A program made the position numbers and the translations under genes. From the NCBI RefSeq assembly GCF_004403065.1, contig NZ_SOHA01000028.1:1-64000 (forward strand): a stretch of 64,000 nucleotides of DNA, written 5' to 3'. The notes below the pieces were generated by a model. It searched no databases. It saw only the letters and a list, made by a program, of their open reading frames with translations, and was not told the DNA's origin. This document shows positions 9,239 to 18,635 of the stretch, piece by piece (positions within the stretch are counted from its first letter, which is position 1; each line of letters opens with the position of its first letter). The stretch comes from Cryobacterium cryoconiti. GTDB taxonomy: Bacteria > Actinomycetota > Actinomycetes > Actinomycetales > Microbacteriaceae.

Positions 9239-10177
9239 CTACATCCGGTCCAGTGCGCCGGTCTTACGAACGGCGAACAGGTAAACCAGCACGAAAACAA
9301 TGGGAACGACCGAGAAGGCGGCCGCGATGGGCGGGTTGAGGTTGATGTTCGAGGCGATCACGCTGCCGATCATCTGGGTGGAGCCCCCCACGAATTTGGC
9401 GGCAAGGTAGTCGCCGAGGCTGAGCGAGAAGGTGAAGATCGAACCGGCGATGAGGGCGGGCTTGAGAAGGGGCACGACGACGGTGCGGATGGTGGTCCAG
9501 CTGCGCGCCCCCAGGTCGGCCGACGCGTCGAAGAGGTTGGCCGGGATCTGGCGCACCGCGGTGTAGACGGGCAGCGCCATGTACGGGAACCAGAGATAGG
9601 TGAGAGTGAGGACCACGGTCGTGTAGCTGAATCCGGGACCGCTGAGGCCGAGGGGTTCGAGGGCCGAGTTGAAGAAGCCGTTCTCGGTGAACGTGATGCG
9701 CATGGCGAGGATCTTCACCAGGTAGCCCGCCCAGAGGGGCAGGGTGATGGCGACGGCCAGGAAAGCACGCAGCCAGGGCGACGCCACCTTGGCCATGAAG
9801 ATACCCAGCGGGATGGAGAACACGACGCTGAGGATCGTCACCAGCAGGGCGATCGACAGTGTTCGCAGCGAGGTCGAGAGGTAGGCAGGGTTTTCGACCA
9901 GCCGCACGAAGTTGTCGAGGGTGAAACCCGGGATGACCTTGGAGGTGAACGGGTCGGTGCGCCAGAACGCGGTGATCAGGAGCATCACGAGGGAGAAGAT
10001 GTAGACGCCGACGAGCCAGGTCAGGGGCAGAGCCAGCAGCCCGAGCAGGCGAAGCCGTGGACTGCGGTGCAGCCGGGTCGAGAGCGGCTTGCTGCCGGCG
10101 GGCTGGACCCGGCCCGGGCCGGGTGTCGTGACGCCGCCCGGCTCGGCTGGCGTGACGCGGGGCACTGTGCTGGTCAC
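9239..10177 (-). CDS. potB: polyamine-type ABC transporter permease (PotB-like)
   Basis: The GTG at 10177 is preferred: it has GAAGG upstream and begins VTSTVPRV, while a longer in-frame start would run into the preceding potD gene with proline-rich filler. This gives 312 residues with a cytoplasmic basic N-terminus, six membrane helices and the EAA loop (LFDASADLGARSWTTIRTVVVP). It pairs with the downstream permease to form the membrane pore of the importer. Confidence 0.83.
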   Translation of the reverse strand: MTSTVPRVTPAEPGGVTTPGPGRVQPAGSKPLSTRLHRSPRLRLLGLLALPLTWLVGVYIFSLVMLLITAFWRTDPFTSKVIPGFTLDNFVRLVENPAYLSTSLRTLSIALLVTILSVVFSIPLGIFMAKVASPWLRAFLAVAITLPLWAGYLVKILAMRITFTENGFFNSALEPLGLSGPGFSYTTVVLTLTYLWFPYMALPVYTAVRQIPANLFDASADLGARSWTTIRTVVVPLLKPALIAGSIFTFSLSLGDYLAAKFVGGSTQMIGSVIASNINLNPPIAAAFSVVPIVFVLVYLFAVRKTGALDRM

Positions 10178-10250
10178 GGTGATTCCTTCGGTGCTTGCGG
10201 ATGCGGGTGGGGGCCGGTGGGGCCCCGGTCGGGGCCCCACCGGAAAGTGA

Positions 10251-11441
10251 CTAGCTCTTGACGGTGAGCCAGGCATCCGTCCACTGCTGGAAGTTGGTGC
10301 AGGTGACGTCGGTACGTCCGTCGATGCACTGCTCGAGCGGAGTCGTCCAGAACCAGACGTTCTCGAAGTACTCCTCGTCGGTGGCGTGGAAGTAATCGCA
10401 GTGCGCTGCGGCCTCAGCGCTGGTCTCGCAGAAGGCGCCGTTGGCCGGGGCCATGCCGAAGCCCATCGCGATCGCGCCGTTGACCTCGGCGGAGCTGGTG
10501 TAATCCATCCACAGGTAGCCGCAGTTGGGGTTCTTCGCCTCGGCCGAAATCATCCAGGCGTCCGACCAGCCGGTCGAGCCCTCTTCGGGCAGCACGCTCT
10601 TGAACTTCTCGTCCTCGGTGAGCTTGCGCAGGATCTCCCACGAGGTGCCCACGACGGACGTTCCACCGGCGTACGAGGTGATCTGGGCGACCGGGTCGGC
10701 CCAGTACTCGCTGACGATCCCGTTTTGCGTCTTGAGCAGCTCGATGGCGGCGTCAAGCTGCTCCTGGTCGAGCGCGTACGGGTTGGTGATGCCCAGATCG
10801 GGTTCGTGCGTCATCAGGTAGACGGCGGCGTCGGCGATGTAGATCGGGGCGTCATAGGCGATGATCTCGCCGGCATAGGGGCTGTCTTCCTCCCACACGA
10901 CGTCCCAGCTGGTGGGTGCCTCGGTGACGACCTCGCTGTTGTACTGCAGGATGTTCGCACCGCGGCCGATCGGAACGCCGTAGCTCTTGCCGTTGATCGT
11001 GTCGTAGATCTGCCCCTGCATGCCCTTGACGGTGTCGTCGCCGAAGTTGGGGATCAGGTCGATGTTGATCGGTGCGACGTCGCCGCCGGCGATCAGGCGC
11101 AGGCTCGCGTCGCCGGAGGCCGAGACGAGGTCGTAGTCTCCGGTGCGCATGAGCGTCACCATCTCGTCGCTCGTGCCTGCGACGCGACGGTTGACGGCGC
11201 ATCCGGTTTCTTCGGTGAACTGGTCGGACCATGCCGGCTCGACGAATCCGCTCCAGGCGACGATGTTCACCTCACCCTCGGCCTTGCCCAGCTTGTCCAT
11301 CATGGGCACGTCGGGAACGTCGATGTTCAGGCCGCCGGCAGACGTGTCGCTGTTCGCCGTGTCACCGGTGCCGCTGCAGCCGACGAGCACCAGCGTTGCC
11401 GCTGCCATCATCGCGGGAAGCAGCATGTACTTCTTCTTCAT
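10251..11441 (-). CDS. potD: polyamine-type extracellular solute-binding lipoprotein (PotD-like)
   Basis: 396 residues with a lipoprotein signal: basic KKK, a hydrophobic stretch, and lipobox LVGC with C22 as the lipidated residue. The mature part has the PotD/PotF fold signatures (VNIVAWSGFVEPAWSDQFTEETG, GDYDLVSASGDASLRL, YGVPIGRGANILQYN). It captures the substrate outside the membrane and delivers it to PotB/PotC. Several paired cysteines near the C-terminus (CGYL, FCET, HCDYF, QCIDG, TCTNF) are notable and could form disulfides; classical PotD does not need these. Confidence 0.85.
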   Translation of the reverse strand: MKKKYMLLPAMMAAATLVLVGCSGTGDTANSDTSAGGLNIDVPDVPMMDKLGKAEGEVNIVAWSGFVEPAWSDQFTEETGCAVNRRVAGTSDEMVTLMRTGDYDLVSASGDASLRLIAGGDVAPINIDLIPNFGDDTVKGMQGQIYDTINGKSYGVPIGRGANILQYNSEVVTEAPTSWDVVWEEDSPYAGEIIAYDAPIYIADAAVYLMTHEPDLGITNPYALDQEQLDAAIELLKTQNGIVSEYWADPVAQITSYAGGTSVVGTSWEILRKLTEDEKFKSVLPEEGSTGWSDAWMISAEAKNPNCGYLWMDYTSSAEVNGAIAMGFGMAPANGAFCETSAEAAAHCDYFHATDEEYFENVWFWTTPLEQCIDGRTDVTCTNFQQWTDAWLTVKS

Positions 11442-11495
11442 GGAACTCTCCTAGTGATTCGTGGTGCAGGGTTGGTGTCGTGAGGGTCGTTCGGC

Positions 11496-12569
11496 TCAGG
11501 GGACGATCGACACGTGGTCGGTCTTCCAGATGGCGCGCACGGCGTCTCCGCGGCCGAAGGCGGCCGCCGCTGTGGGGTGGTGGTCGTTGTGGCGTTCGGC
11601 GGTGAGGCGGAGGCCGGCGGCGGTCTCGATGATGTACCGCGTGGCCGGGCCGGTGTAGACGGTTTCGTAGACGGTGCCGAGCACGGAGGTCTCGTCTGCG
11701 GCGACGGCGGAAGCAGCATCGGCGAGTCGCACCCGCTCCGGGCGCACGCTGATGAGCTTGTCTATTCCGGTGATGACGCTGGCGTGGGCAGGGGCGATGA
11801 GGTTCGAGATCCCCAGGAATCCGGCCACGAACGCGGTCTGGGGAAACTCGTAGACCTCGTTGGGTGTTCCGACCTGTTCGATGCAGCCGTTGTTGAACAC
11901 GGCGATGCGGTCGCTCAGGGTGAGGGCCTCCTCCTGGTCGTGGGTGACGAAGATAAAGGTGATGCCGACCTCGCGCTGGATCTGCTTGAGCTCAACCTGC
12001 ATCTCTTCGCGAAGCTGCTTGTCGAGAGCGCCGAGCGGCTCGTCGAGCAGCAGAACGCTGGGCTGCAGGATGAGCGCACGGGCCAGCGCGATGCGCTGCC
12101 GTTGCCCCCCGGAGAGCTGGTGGGGCAGGCGGTCGGCGGTGTGGGCGAGGCGCACCTGCTGGAGGGCCCGCTCGACTCGCTCCGCCGTTTCGGACTTCCC
12201 CATCCTCCGCACCCGCAGACCGTAGCCGACGTTCTCGGCGATGGTCAGGTGGGGGAACAGCGCGTAGTCCTGGAAGACCGTGTTCACGTTGCGGTCGAAC
12301 GGGGCCATCCGGGTGACGTCGACGCCGTCGAGTTCGATCGATCCGCTCGTGGCGTCCTCGAAGCCGGCGATCATGCGCAGCACCGTGGTCTTGCCTGACC
12401 CGGAGGGCCCGAGCATGGAGAAGAACTCCCCCGCGTGAACTTCCAGGTTGAGTTCTGCGACGGCGACGACATCCCCGAACACTTTGGTGACGGAGTGCAG
12501 GCTGACGCCCTTGGGCGTGGGCGAAGCGGCTGATGCTGCTTCCAGTAGTGCGCGGCCAGACTGTGGCAT
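11496..12569 (-). CDS. potA: polyamine-type ABC transporter ATP-binding protein (PotA-like)
   Basis: 357 residues: Walker A GPSGSGKTT (54-62), Q-loop VFQDYALFPH, LSGGQ (152-156), Walker B LLLDEP and switch His in THDQEEAL, followed by a C-terminal TOBE-type regulatory domain (about 255-357). It is the first gene of the operon and lies 54 bases before potD. The promoter region upstream contains the 12615-12636 palindrome shared with the divergent FadR-type regulator, so transcription is probably controlled by that protein. Confidence 0.87.
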   Translation of the reverse strand: MPQSGRALLEAASAASPTPKGVSLHSVTKVFGDVVAVAELNLEVHAGEFFSMLGPSGSGKTTVLRMIAGFEDATSGSIELDGVDVTRMAPFDRNVNTVFQDYALFPHLTIAENVGYGLRVRRMGKSETAERVERALQQVRLAHTADRLPHQLSGGQRQRIALARALILQPSVLLLDEPLGALDKQLREEMQVELKQIQREVGITFIFVTHDQEEALTLSDRIAVFNNGCIEQVGTPNEVYEFPQTAFVAGFLGISNLIAPAHASVITGIDKLISVRPERVRLADAASAVAADETSVLGTVYETVYTGPATRYIIETAAGLRLTAERHNDHHPTAAAAFGRGDAVRAIWKTDHVSIVP

Positions 12570-12614
12570 TGGTCGATGACTCCTTGGAACGACGGTGGTC
12601 TAAGAGGTTGGACT

Positions 12615-12636
12615 AAACCTATAGTTCCATAGGTTT
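12615..12636. promoter_or_regulatory. perfect palindrome, probable operator of the FadR-type regulator
   Basis: Arms AAACCTAT and ATAGGTTT (8 of 8 pairing) flank the 6-base spacer AGTTCC. It sits between divergent potA (start 12569) and the GntR/FadR regulator (start 12707), in an AT-rich island within GC-rich DNA. This is where a local repressor would act on both promoters. Binding is inferred. Confidence 0.6.
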
Positions 12637-12706
12637 TGTTGCAAGCAATTTAATCTCGTGGTTCATTCATCGCGGCAGCCCCGGCGGTGTGAGGGAGAAT
12701 GAGGCC

Positions 12707-13471
12707 GTGCCCGCATCAACGACGACGCCCTCTCGACGGGGCGAGCCCTCGCGACTGCAGAGCGCCGTGTTCCAACCCATCGGCGACGCGGGACGGGCGG
12801 CCCTGGTGGAGCGGCGCATCGCCGAGGCGATCACCGGTGGAGTCCTCGCTCCCGGCACGAAGCTGCCGGCGGAGTCCGAGTTGGCCAGGCTGTTCGGCGT
12901 CGCTCCGGCAACCGCTCGGGAGGCACTCCACTCCCTGCGCGAGCGTCGCCTGGTCGTCACCCGCCGCGGGCGCAGCGGCGGAAGTTTCGTCGCGGAAACG
13001 GCCAATGCCGCAGAATTCGCCACGCGGGCCCTGTGCGCCATGTCACGGGTCGCCCTCCGCGACCTCGCCGCGCACTACCTGGCCGTCACTGGCGCCTGCG
13101 TCGCCCTGGCCGCCCAGCGGGCCGACCCGAGCGAGATCCTGCGCATCCGCGGCCGGCTCGATCGCTACACCGGCAACGATCCACTGACGTGGCGACGGCT
13201 GGCCGACGACGCGCACCTCGAGATCTCAGCGCTCAGCCAATCGGCCAGGCTCACCCGTGAGCAGATGCGCCTGCAGGCGGAATTCTCGCCGTTCCTCGCG
13301 CTCGTCGACGCGTCCGAGGCCGATCGGGATCGCAGCCGCAGCCAGCTCCTCGCCGTTCTCGACGCCGTCGCCGCCGCGGACTCGGCTGCCGCGACCGGCC
13401 GGGTGCGCGAATCCATCATGGATGCCGTGGACCGGCTGATCGACCACCGGGCGGAGTTGGCCCGGTCGTGA
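12707..13471 (+). CDS. FadR-subfamily GntR transcriptional regulator
   Basis: The GTG at 12707 (254 residues) has a nearby AGGGAG/GAGG; a GTG at 12689 would add six residues but has no ribosome site. The N-terminal winged helix (about 25-95) shows the GntR pattern AITGGVLAPGTKLPAESELARLFGVAPATAREALHSLRERRLV. The C-terminal FCD-like all-helical ligand domain contains the D..H dyad (LADDAHLEISALS) typical of metal/acid-binding FadR proteins. It is divergent from potADBC and upstream of the Cache protein. It is likely the repressor of both, responding to an amine or its catabolite. Confidence 0.85.
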   Translation: MPASTTTPSRRGEPSRLQSAVFQPIGDAGRAALVERRIAEAITGGVLAPGTKLPAESELARLFGVAPATAREALHSLRERRLVVTRRGRSGGSFVAETANAAEFATRALCAMSRVALRDLAAHYLAVTGACVALAAQRADPSEILRIRGRLDRYTGNDPLTWRRLADDAHLEISALSQSARLTREQMRLQAEFSPFLALVDASEADRDRSRSQLLAVLDAVAAADSAAATGRVRESIMDAVDRLIDHRAELARS

Positions 13472-13553
13472 CTGCAGGCGCTCTCCCCCGGTACTGTGTA
13501 TCCCAGTCACCGAGGATCAGCGCCCTGGCGCGACTCGCAACAAGGAGGTTGCC

Positions 13554-14255
13554 ATGACTACAGGAGTCACCACGGTCGCGTCCCGCGCGGTCGCAGCCGT
13601 CGATGGGTACTTCGCTGACGCCCTCGACGCCCTGGAGGCCTGGCGGCTCGACATCGCGGGCGACATCGCCGCGGCGCGGCGCTCCGGGCCGGTCACCACG
13701 TCGCGACTCGACGCACTGGTGGCGCCGTACGCGCGGCAAACCCTCGACACGCCCGGAATTTCCGTCTACGGTGCGGGCTTCATCGCCGCCTACGACTCCC
13801 TCGCCGACGCCCCCAGCCACCTCGCCTGGTGGCAGGGGCCGCAGCGGGCCCGGCTGACCCTCGCCAATCAGGCGATCAACAAGGGCAACATCGACTACAG
13901 CGAACTCGAGTGGTACCGGGTTCCCCTGCTCACCGGTGAGGCCCACATCGCGGGGCCCTATGTCGACTACCTGTGCAGTGACGAGTACACGATCACCGTG
14001 GCCGCACCGGTGCGGATCGATGATGTCTTCGTCGGCGTCACCGGACTCGACCTGCTCATCGACACCGTCGAGCGCGACCTCACGCCCCGCCTCGCGCTAC
14101 TGGGTGCCGACATCACCATCGTCAACACCGCCGGCCGCGTCGTGGTGTCGACGAACCACCGCCTGGCCACCGGGGAGTCCCTCCGCGGTGACGCATACCG
14201 GGACACCGAGCGGGTGCCGTGTCTGCGCACGCCGCTCGAGATCGTGCTGGTCTGA
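13554..14255 (+). CDS. soluble Cache-domain protein
   Basis: 233 residues, with a strong ribosome site (AAGGAGG). There is no signal peptide or membrane helix, so it is predicted cytosolic. A helical N-terminus is followed by a single Cache/PDC-like sensor fold, with the hallmark YTITVAAPVRIDDVFVGVTGLDLLIDTVE (about 145-173) and a second strand set around ITIVNTAGRVVVSTNHRL. Cache domains normally bind amines, amino acids or carboxylates outside the cell as part of receptors; here no output domain is attached. It lies 82 bases after the FadR-type regulator, implying a role as a small-molecule binding partner in the same amine-uptake circuit. Function is unknown. Confidence 0.75.
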   Translation: MTTGVTTVASRAVAAVDGYFADALDALEAWRLDIAGDIAAARRSGPVTTSRLDALVAPYARQTLDTPGISVYGAGFIAAYDSLADAPSHLAWWQGPQRARLTLANQAINKGNIDYSELEWYRVPLLTGEAHIAGPYVDYLCSDEYTITVAAPVRIDDVFVGVTGLDLLIDTVERDLTPRLALLGADITIVNTAGRVVVSTNHRLATGESLRGDAYRDTERVPCLRTPLEIVLV

Positions 14256-14306
14256 CACGACCGTGTTCCGAACGCCACCAGCACCCGATTCACCGTGAGA
14301 ACGACA

Positions 14307-14334
14307 AAAGGCCCCCGATTTCTCGGGGGCCTTT
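14307..14334. terminator. bidirectional intrinsic terminator
   Basis: A perfect 12-bp stem AAAGGCCCCCGA / TCGGGGGCCTTT with a TTTC loop ends in T-rich flanks on both strands. It serves the Cache gene (plus) and tRNA-Leu (minus). Confidence 0.85.
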
Positions 14335-14377
14335 CTGTCCGATTGGGTTGTTGGCAATCAACCCGTCTTGTTCACTG

Positions 14378-14461
14378 TGCGCGAGGGGGGACTTGAACCC
14401 CCACGTCCTTTCGAACACTGGCACCTGAAGCCAGCGCGTCTGCCAATTCCGCCACTCGCGC
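14378..14461 (-). tRNA. tRNA-Leu (anticodon CAG)
   Basis: An 84-nt class II tRNA read on the minus strand. The acceptor stem is GCGCGAG/CTCGCGC with discriminator A (CCA not encoded), the anticodon stem is CTGGC/GCCAG with loop TTCAGGT giving anticodon CAG, there is a long variable arm, and the T-arm is GGGGGTTCAAGTCCCCC. A Leu isoacceptor fits all features. Confidence 0.95.
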
Positions 14462-14701
14462 GAACTTAGGAAGATTAGCACTTTCCGAGGGCACTCCGCC
14501 ATTCGAGGCAGACGGGCCCCGCGAAACACAGGGCTGCACGGCGTGGCGGGCATCCCCGACCGCACAGGAAAATGCCCCCGAAGTGGCGACACGGACGCGC
14601 TCCCGTAGGATGACAACCCTTGCCGGGTATTGCCCGGCGGGTGAGTTAACACTTGAGACAAGTAACATGCTCATAGCCGAAAGGATCGGATCGGGAGACC
14701 T

Positions 14702-15450
14702 GTGGGCATTCTGGATAGTTTTGAAAAGGGTCTCGAGCGTGCCGTCAACGGTGCGTTCGCCAAGACCTTCAAGTCGGGGCTGCAGCCGGTGGAAATCACC
14801 TCAGCGTTGCGTCGCGAACTCGACACGAAAGCGGCGGTTGTGTCCCGCGATCGCATTCTCGCGCCCAATCGCTTCACGGTTCGGATGAGCAACACCGACT
14901 TCCAGCGCATGTCCGCCCTCGGTCAGACCCTCCTCGACGAACTCACCTCACTCGTGCAAGAGCATGGCCGGGATCAGCGCTACCAGTTCGCCGGCGGCGT
15001 CTCCATCAGCCTCTCCGCCGACCGCGGCCTCAGTGAGGGAATGGTCCAGATCGACTCCAGCACCATCAAGGGCAGCGTCGCCTGGATCCCCGTGGTCGAA
15101 GTCAACGGCAAGCGTTACCCCCTGACCCAGTCGCACACCGTCATCGGCCGTGGCAGTGACGCCGACATCACCATCGACGACTCCGGCACCTCCCGCCGTC
15201 ACGTCGAGATCCTCTGGGACGGCTCCCGAGCCCAGGTGCGCGACCTGGGCTCGACCAACGGCTCCCAGCTCAACGGTTCGCCGGTCAAGCAGGCGATCCT
15301 GGAACCCGATTCCGTCGTCACCATCGGTCGCACCCGCATCGTCTTCCGCGTCATCGCGCAGGCCTCGTCGTCGTCCGAGCCCGTCAGCGAGCGTCGGCGC
15401 GACGGCGGCCGCGAACGGCATGACATGGACGGATTCTGGGGGCCCAACGC

Positions 15451-15454
<4 letters not shown>
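14702..15454 (+). CDS. fhaA: FHA-domain protein FhaA (DUF3662 + FHA)
   Basis: 250 residues beginning at GTG 14702 (GGGAG ribosome site). The N-terminal DUF3662 domain (about 1-115; MGILDSFEKGLERAVNGAF) is followed by a C-terminal FHA phosphothreonine-binding domain (about 140-225; VIGRGSDADITIDDSGTSRRHVEI, DLGSTNGSQLNG). FhaA is a substrate and partner of the PASTA kinase PknB. In mycobacteria it links phosphorylation to peptidoglycan precursor flipping through MurJ/MviN. First gene of the operon that ends with pknB; it overlaps fhaB by ATGA. Confidence 0.93.
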
Positions 15455-16020
<566 letters not shown>

Positions 16021-16024
16021 CTGC

Positions 16025-17254
16025 ATGGCGACAGTCAGTCACAGCGCGGCCGCGTCCCACGTTGGAAAGATTCGGTCCAACAACCAGGACTCCGGTTATT
16101 CCGGGCGCCATCTCTTCCTGGTGGCCGACGGGATGGGCGGCCACGCCGGCGGCGACGTCGCCTCGGCGATCGCCACCAAGCGCATCACGGAAGCCGACCG
16201 GGACTACCAGTCGCCGCAAGACGCCGAGTTCGCCCTGCAGGCCGCACTGATCGCCGCCAACTCGCAGCTGGCCGAGACGGTGTTCGAGCACCCCGAACTC
16301 ACCGGCATGGGCACCACTGTCAGCGCCATCATCGTGTTGCAAGACGAGGTCGCCATCGCCCACATCGGCGACTCGCGCATCTACCTGCTCCGTGAGGGTG
16401 AGCTGTCGCAGATCACGATCGACCACACCTTCGTTCAGCGCCTCGTCGACAGCGGCCGCATCACCGAGGCGGAAGCCATGGTGCATCCGCGCCGCTCCGT
16501 GCTGATGCGGGTGCTCGGCGACGTCGAGTCGTCCCCGGAGATCGACACCTCGATCCTCGCCACGTTCGCCGGCGACCGCTGGCTGATCTGCTCCGACGGC
16601 CTCAGCGGCGTGGTCTCCAACACGGGCATCGCCGCGGCTCTGCTCAGCCCTCTCGACGCGCAGGGCGTCACCGACCGCCTGGTCAAGGAAAGCCTCGACG
16701 GCGGGGCGCCCGACAATGTCACCATCGTCGTCGTCGACATCGGCTCGCCCGTCGACCGGGTCGACTCCCCCGTCATGGTCGGGTCGGCATCCGCCCCTCT
16801 GGCCTTCGGCGAAGAGCCCACCCGCGGTCGGGCGCTGCGCATGTCCAGCCTGCGCCTGCACCCCGTGCGGGAGACACACTTCGAGCCCGACTCCCAGGAC
16901 TATCTCTCCGAGCTGATCGAAGAGGACAACCGCCGTGCACGCCGGCGCAAGGTCACCTGGCTGGTCGGCATCACCCTGCTGGTCCTGACCATCGTCGGCG
17001 CCGGGTTCTTCGGTTACCAGTGGACCCAGAGCCGCTACTACGTGGGGGTGGAGGGCAGCACGGTCGCGATCTTCCAGGGCGTGCAGCAGGACCTCGGCCC
17101 GCTCTCCCTCTCCTCCGTCTACGAGGACACCGACCTGGAACTGTCCGAGTTGCGGGTCTACGACCGGCAGCAGGTCGAACAAACCATCAGCGCAACGTCC
17201 CTCGCGGACGCCATGCTCATCGTCGAACGGCTTCAAGATGCCAGCGTCCAGTAA
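16025..17254 (+). CDS. pstP: PP2C-family Ser/Thr protein phosphatase
   Basis: 409 residues. The cytoplasmic PP2C domain (about 1-240) has the metal-binding motifs NNQDSGY, VADGMGGHAGGD, GTTVSAI, IGDSRIYL, LICSDGLSG and GAPDNVTIVV. A transmembrane helix follows at about 310-332 and a short extracellular tail closes the protein. It reverses phosphorylation by the PknA/PknB kinases encoded downstream. It overlaps the rodA start by 17 bases, another sign of coupled expression. Confidence 0.93.
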   Translation: MATVSHSAAASHVGKIRSNNQDSGYSGRHLFLVADGMGGHAGGDVASAIATKRITEADRDYQSPQDAEFALQAALIAANSQLAETVFEHPELTGMGTTVSAIIVLQDEVAIAHIGDSRIYLLREGELSQITIDHTFVQRLVDSGRITEAEAMVHPRRSVLMRVLGDVESSPEIDTSILATFAGDRWLICSDGLSGVVSNTGIAAALLSPLDAQGVTDRLVKESLDGGAPDNVTIVVVDIGSPVDRVDSPVMVGSASAPLAFGEEPTRGRALRMSSLRLHPVRETHFEPDSQDYLSELIEEDNRRARRRKVTWLVGITLLVLTIVGAGFFGYQWTQSRYYVGVEGSTVAIFQGVQQDLGPLSLSSVYEDTDLELSELRVYDRQQVEQTISATSLADAMLIVERLQDASVQ

Positions 17255-18635
17255 CCGGTCAACGACGACGGATGCGCCGGCGCGCCCGCCCCGCGTGCGT
17301 CGCCTGCATCTGCCACAGAAGCTGCGCAACCTCGAGTTGTTCCTGCTGCTCATCGCCTGCGGCATCAACGCCGCCAGCGTTGTGCTCGTGCAGCTCGGCG
17401 CGCTCGGCCGCATCGACACCACCCTCGTCCTGCTCGGCGCCGGCCTCTCGGTGATGGTGCTGGGCATGCACGTGGTGCTGCGCTTCGTGGCCCGCGAGGC
17501 CGACCCCTTCATCCTGCCCATCGCCACCCTGCTCAACGGCCTCGGGATCGCCATGATCTACCGCATCGACCTGGCCAACCAGGAGACGGGCCTGTCCAGC
17601 GCCTCCGTGCGCCAGACCATCTGGAGCGCCCTGGCGATCGGCTGCGCCATCGCGGTCCTGCTGATCATCCGCAATCACCGAGTGCTGTTCCGGTACACCT
17701 ACATCGCCGGTTTCGTCGGTGTGGCCCTTCTGCTGCTCCCCCTCGTGCCCGGCCTCGGCCGCGAGGTCAGCGGAGCGCGCGTCTGGATCGGAATCGGCTC
17801 CTTCGCGACCTTCCAGCCGGGTGAGATCGCGAAGATCGCCCTGGCGGTCTTCTTCGCCGGCTACCTCGTGCGCAACCGCGACAGCCTCTCCATGGTGGGC
17901 AAGAAGTTCCTCTGGATGCGGTTCCCGCGCCTGCGCGACCTCGGCCCGATCCTCGTGGTCTGGGCGTTGTCCATGTCCGTCATCATCTTCCAGCGCGACC
18001 TCGGCACCGCCCTGCTCTACTTCGGACTGTTCCTGGTCATGCTCTACCTCGCCACGGGCCGGCTCAGCTGGGTTCTGCTCGGCATGTCCCTCTTCCTGGG
18101 CGGCGCCCTCGTCGCCAGCCAGACCCTGGACTACGTCAACGGCCGGTTCCAGAACTGGCTCGACGCCCTCAACCCGGATGTCTACACGGCCGACGGCGGC
18201 AGCTACCAGCTGGTGCAGGGCCTCTTCGGCCTCGCCAAGGGCGGCCTCGTCGGCACGGGCCTCGGCCAGGGGCGTCCGGAAATCACTCCGGTCCCGCAGA
18301 GTGACTACATCATCGCCAGCCTCGGCGAGGAACTCGGCCTGGCCGGCATCTTCGCGATCCTGGCCCTCTACCTGCTCCTCGTCGCGCGCGGCTTCCGCAT
18401 CGGTTTCGCCGGCAACGACGATTTCGGCAAGCTGCTGGGCGTCGGTCTCTCCTTCGTCATCGCACTGCAGTGCTTCATCGTGATCGGCGGCGTCACCCGG
18501 GTGATTCCGCTCACCGGGCTGACGACCCCGTTCCTGGCCGCGGGCGGGTCCTCCCTCGTGGCGAACTGGATCATTGTGGCCCTGCTCCTGCGCCTGTCAG
18601 ACACAGTGCGCAACCAACCCAGGCTGGTGGTCTGA
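17238..18635 (+). CDS. rodA: FtsW/RodA/SpoVE-family peptidoglycan polymerase
   Basis: 465 residues, multi-spanning (about 10-12 helices), with SEDS signatures: GARVWIGIGSFATFQPGEIAKIAL, QRDLGTALLYFGLF, YQLVQGLFGLAKGGLVGTGLGQG and the C-terminal GGSSLVANWIIVALLLRLS. SEDS proteins polymerise lipid II into glycan strands together with a class B PBP. The partner pbpA follows with a one-base overlap (TGATG). The location within the PknB operon is conserved in Actinobacteria. Confidence 0.93.
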   Translation: MPASSNRSTTTDAPARPPRVRRLHLPQKLRNLELFLLLIACGINAASVVLVQLGALGRIDTTLVLLGAGLSVMVLGMHVVLRFVAREADPFILPIATLLNGLGIAMIYRIDLANQETGLSSASVRQTIWSALAIGCAIAVLLIIRNHRVLFRYTYIAGFVGVALLLLPLVPGLGREVSGARVWIGIGSFATFQPGEIAKIALAVFFAGYLVRNRDSLSMVGKKFLWMRFPRLRDLGPILVVWALSMSVIIFQRDLGTALLYFGLFLVMLYLATGRLSWVLLGMSLFLGGALVASQTLDYVNGRFQNWLDALNPDVYTADGGSYQLVQGLFGLAKGGLVGTGLGQGRPEITPVPQSDYIIASLGEELGLAGIFAILALYLLLVARGFRIGFAGNDDFGKLLGVGLSFVIALQCFIVIGGVTRVIPLTGLTTPFLAAGGSSLVANWIIVALLLRLSDTVRNQPRLVV

